From Chryseobacterium daeguense DSM 19388 (GTDB lineage: Bacteria; Bacteroidota; Bacteroidia; Flavobacteriales; Weeksellaceae), in contig NZ_AUMT01000002.1 of assembly GCF_000430825.1 (NCBI RefSeq), positions 248,001 to 312,000 of the forward strand: 64,000 nt of DNA. Direction: 5' to 3'. The translations under genes and the position numbers were made by a program. Position 1 is the first letter of the stretch. Every line of letters starts with the position of its first letter. Of the stretch, positions 62,504 through 64,000 are shown in pieces. The notes beneath the pieces were generated by a model, which was not told the DNA's origin, ran no database searches, and saw nothing but the letters and a program-made list of their open reading frames with translations.

Positions 62504-63934
62504 ATGATCAATAGAAGAGAATTTATTAAAAAATCAGGAATCGGGTTGGGCTTTTTTGCGATACCCACATCTGCGAAGTTTTTTTATGCCGATAATTATA
62601 TTTCGAAAAGGCCTGCATTAGATCAAAGAAAATTCACTTCCAAGGCTGTTGAAAAAACAATCACAACAGTAAAAAAGTCCATTGTTGATGAAGAACTGGC
62701 GTGGATGTTTGAGAATTGTTTCCCCAATACATTAGATACTACGGTAAAATATTACAATAAAAACGGAAAACCGTATACGTACGTCATCACCGGGGATATT
62801 GATGCGATGTGGCTTCGGGATTCTTCAGCGCAGGTGTATCCTTATTTGAGCCTTGCTAACGAAGATGAGCAATTAAAAAATCTGTTGAAAGGTGTTATCA
62901 ATAAACAAGTAGAATGCGTTCTTCTTGATCCTTATGCTAATGCCTTTTTCGATGACAGCAGTAAAATAAGCGAATGGAAAAGTGATGGAACATTGATGAA
63001 GCCCGGCGTCCATGAGCGGAAATGGGAGGTTGATTCCCTCTGCTATGTGATGCGGCTGTCTTATAATTATTGGAAAAAAACAGGAGACTCCTCAGTTTTT
63101 GATTCCGACTGGAAAAAGGCAATGCTTCTGATCCTACAGACTTTTAAAGAACAGCAGAGAAAAGATTCAAAAGGGTCGTATGCATTTCAAAGGGCAAACG
63201 GTAATGCTTTAGATACACAATTTGCAGCCGGTTTTGGAAATCCCACCAAGAAAATAGGCTTGATCCACTCCATGTTCAGGCCTTCTGATGATGCTACTTT
63301 TTATCCGTTTCTGATTTCTTCCAATATGTTTGCAGTGGTTTCTCTGAGGGAAACAGCGCAGATTTTTTCAATAATTTTAAAGGATGAAAATTCTTCGGCT
63401 CAATTTAAGAATTTGGCTGAAGAAGTGGATGGAGCTATTCAGAAATATGCTATTTTAAATCATCCTGAAGCAGGAAAAATTTATGCATTGGAAATTGATG
63501 GATTTGGAAACGCCTTATTTATGGATGATGCCAATGTTCCGAACTTATTATCAATTCCTTATCTGGGTTACAGATCAAAAGACGACGAAGTGTATAAAAA
63601 TACACGGAAGTTTTCTTTAAGCCATTCTAATCCCTGGTTTAGTGAAGGTAAATTTGCGAAAGGAATCGGCGGTCCGCATATAGGGGAGCACAAAATCTGG
63701 CCTTTGGGCTTAATTATGCAGGCTTTAACGACTGATGAGGATGAAGAGATTATTTCATGCTTAAAAATGCTAAAAAACACTCATGCCGGAACCGGATTTA
63801 TCCATGAATCTTTTGATGTAAATAATCCGAAAGATTTTACAAGATCTTGGTTTGCTTGGGCGAATACGCTCTTCGGAGAACTGATTCTCCATCTTTATAC
63901 CACAAAACCCGAAATTCTGAAAAGGAAATTTTAG
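62504..63934 (+). CDS. GH125 exo-alpha-1,6-mannosidase with twin-arginine signal
   Basis: The 476-residue product matches glycoside hydrolase family 125, a metal-independent inverting exo-mannosidase. Visible: ITGDIDAMWLRDSSAQVYPY, HERKWEVDSLCYVMRLSYNY, IHSMFRPSDDATFYPFLIS, SHSNPWFSEG, GIGGPHIGEHKIWPLGLIMQ, and the end GFIHESFDVNNPKDFTRSWF. The N-terminus INRREFIKKSGIGLGFFAIP carries a twin-arginine motif (RREFIK), so export of a folded enzyme to the periplasm is likely. It is monocistronic, with a terminator after it. Confidence 0.9.
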   Translation: MINRREFIKKSGIGLGFFAIPTSAKFFYADNYISKRPALDQRKFTSKAVEKTITTVKKSIVDEELAWMFENCFPNTLDTTVKYYNKNGKPYTYVITGDIDAMWLRDSSAQVYPYLSLANEDEQLKNLLKGVINKQVECVLLDPYANAFFDDSSKISEWKSDGTLMKPGVHERKWEVDSLCYVMRLSYNYWKKTGDSSVFDSDWKKAMLLILQTFKEQQRKDSKGSYAFQRANGNALDTQFAAGFGNPTKKIGLIHSMFRPSDDATFYPFLISSNMFAVVSLRETAQIFSIILKDENSSAQFKNLAEEVDGAIQKYAILNHPEAGKIYALEIDGFGNALFMDDANVPNLLSIPYLGYRSKDDEVYKNTRKFSLSHSNPWFSEGKFAKGIGGPHIGEHKIWPLGLIMQALTTDEDEEIISCLKMLKNTHAGTGFIHESFDVNNPKDFTRSWFAWANTLFGELILHLYTTKPEILKRKF

Positions 63935-63937
63935 ATA

Positions 63938-63972
63938 AAAAACCTCCAAAAAATCTGGAGGTTTCTCTTTTT
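63938..63972 (+). terminator. Terminator after the GH125 gene
   Basis: AAACCTCCA (63940-63948) pairs with TGGAGGTTT (63956-63964), followed by TCTCTTTTTT. Confidence 0.85.
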
Positions 63973-64000
63973 TAAAAGATCGCTTCATTCAATCAATTGT

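Noticed and set aside
1-64000. CRISPR array, tRNA, rRNA or insertion sequence
   Set aside because: I saw no regularly spaced direct repeats with spacers, no cloverleaf with a T-arm consensus, and no transposase-like protein on either strand.

Overview
The window is AT-rich DNA from a member of the Flavobacteriia (Bacteroidota), most likely Chryseobacterium or a close relative in the Weeksellaceae. I base this on repeated promoter boxes of the Bacteroidota type TAnnTTTG, absence of clear Shine-Dalgarno sequences, three large secreted proteins ending in type IX secretion (T9SS) sorting domains, an omega subunit of the Bacteroidota type, DUF4835/PorD, DUF4126, DUF4251 and DUF5687 proteins. The genus is an inference from memory of protein sequences; no 16S gene, tRNA or CRISPR array was seen.

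Layout. 1-4.1 kb: 3' end of a PoxB-like TPP enzyme, two secreted TonB-C-like proteins, miaB, a deleted DUF1016 nuclease remnant and a small secreted protein. 4.2-8.9 kb: a tight operon of a sigma-54 activator, a membrane protein, LptE, a long acidic repeat/TPR protein and a small membrane protein. 9-11.6 kb (minus): DUF4126 protein, rnpA, tcdA, tatD. 11.7-17.8 kb: TetR regulator, bamD, rpoZ, coaBC, porD-like, recN. 18-20.2 kb: ABC exporter pair. 20.3-23.5 kb: divergent class II and class I fumarases. 23.6-28.3 kb: His-tailed membrane protein, AraC regulator, a FISUMP/T9SS protein and two broken genes (Ohr, alpha/beta hydrolase). 28.5-31.4 kb: T9SS GH13 amylase. 31.5-35.5 kb: SAM-I riboswitch followed by a TonB-dependent receptor and an amino-acid permease. 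35.6-45.7 kb: prfA, a secreted protein, prolyl oligopeptidase, a T9SS metalloprotease, methylmalonyl-CoA mutase, a frameshifted stress-type protein. 45.8-50.7 kb: an orphan short transcription unit, a GC-rich structured element, then an operon of an unknown basic protein, RtcB ligase, release factor PrfH and a TPR protein, followed by a dipeptide epimerase. 50.8-54.7 kb: two tandem cytochrome c lipoproteins (one frameshifted), meaB, DUF4251, M48 protease and a small membrane protein. 54.7-62.3 kb (minus): a probable long operon pgi, FkbM methyltransferase, folD, queE, sugar-phosphate transferase, MlaE/MlaF-like ABC pair and a beta-barrel protein. 62.5-63.9 kb: GH125 mannosidase with a twin-arginine signal.

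Genes that work together: LptE, BamD, the PorD-like protein, the Mla-like transporter and the beta-barrel protein all serve the outer membrane; methylmalonyl-CoA mutase and MeaB form one propionate/B12 system split across 6.6 kb; RtcB and PrfH fit the known rescue of ribosomes with cleaved 16S rRNA. The strongest leads are (1) the riboswitch-controlled receptor/permease pair, best explained as methionine-type uptake across both membranes, and (2) the RtcB-PrfH operon with an unrecognised first gene and a TPR fourth gene. Three genes each need removal of exactly one base to read through, which may be consensus error or real decay. Several dispersed intergenic repeats are present.
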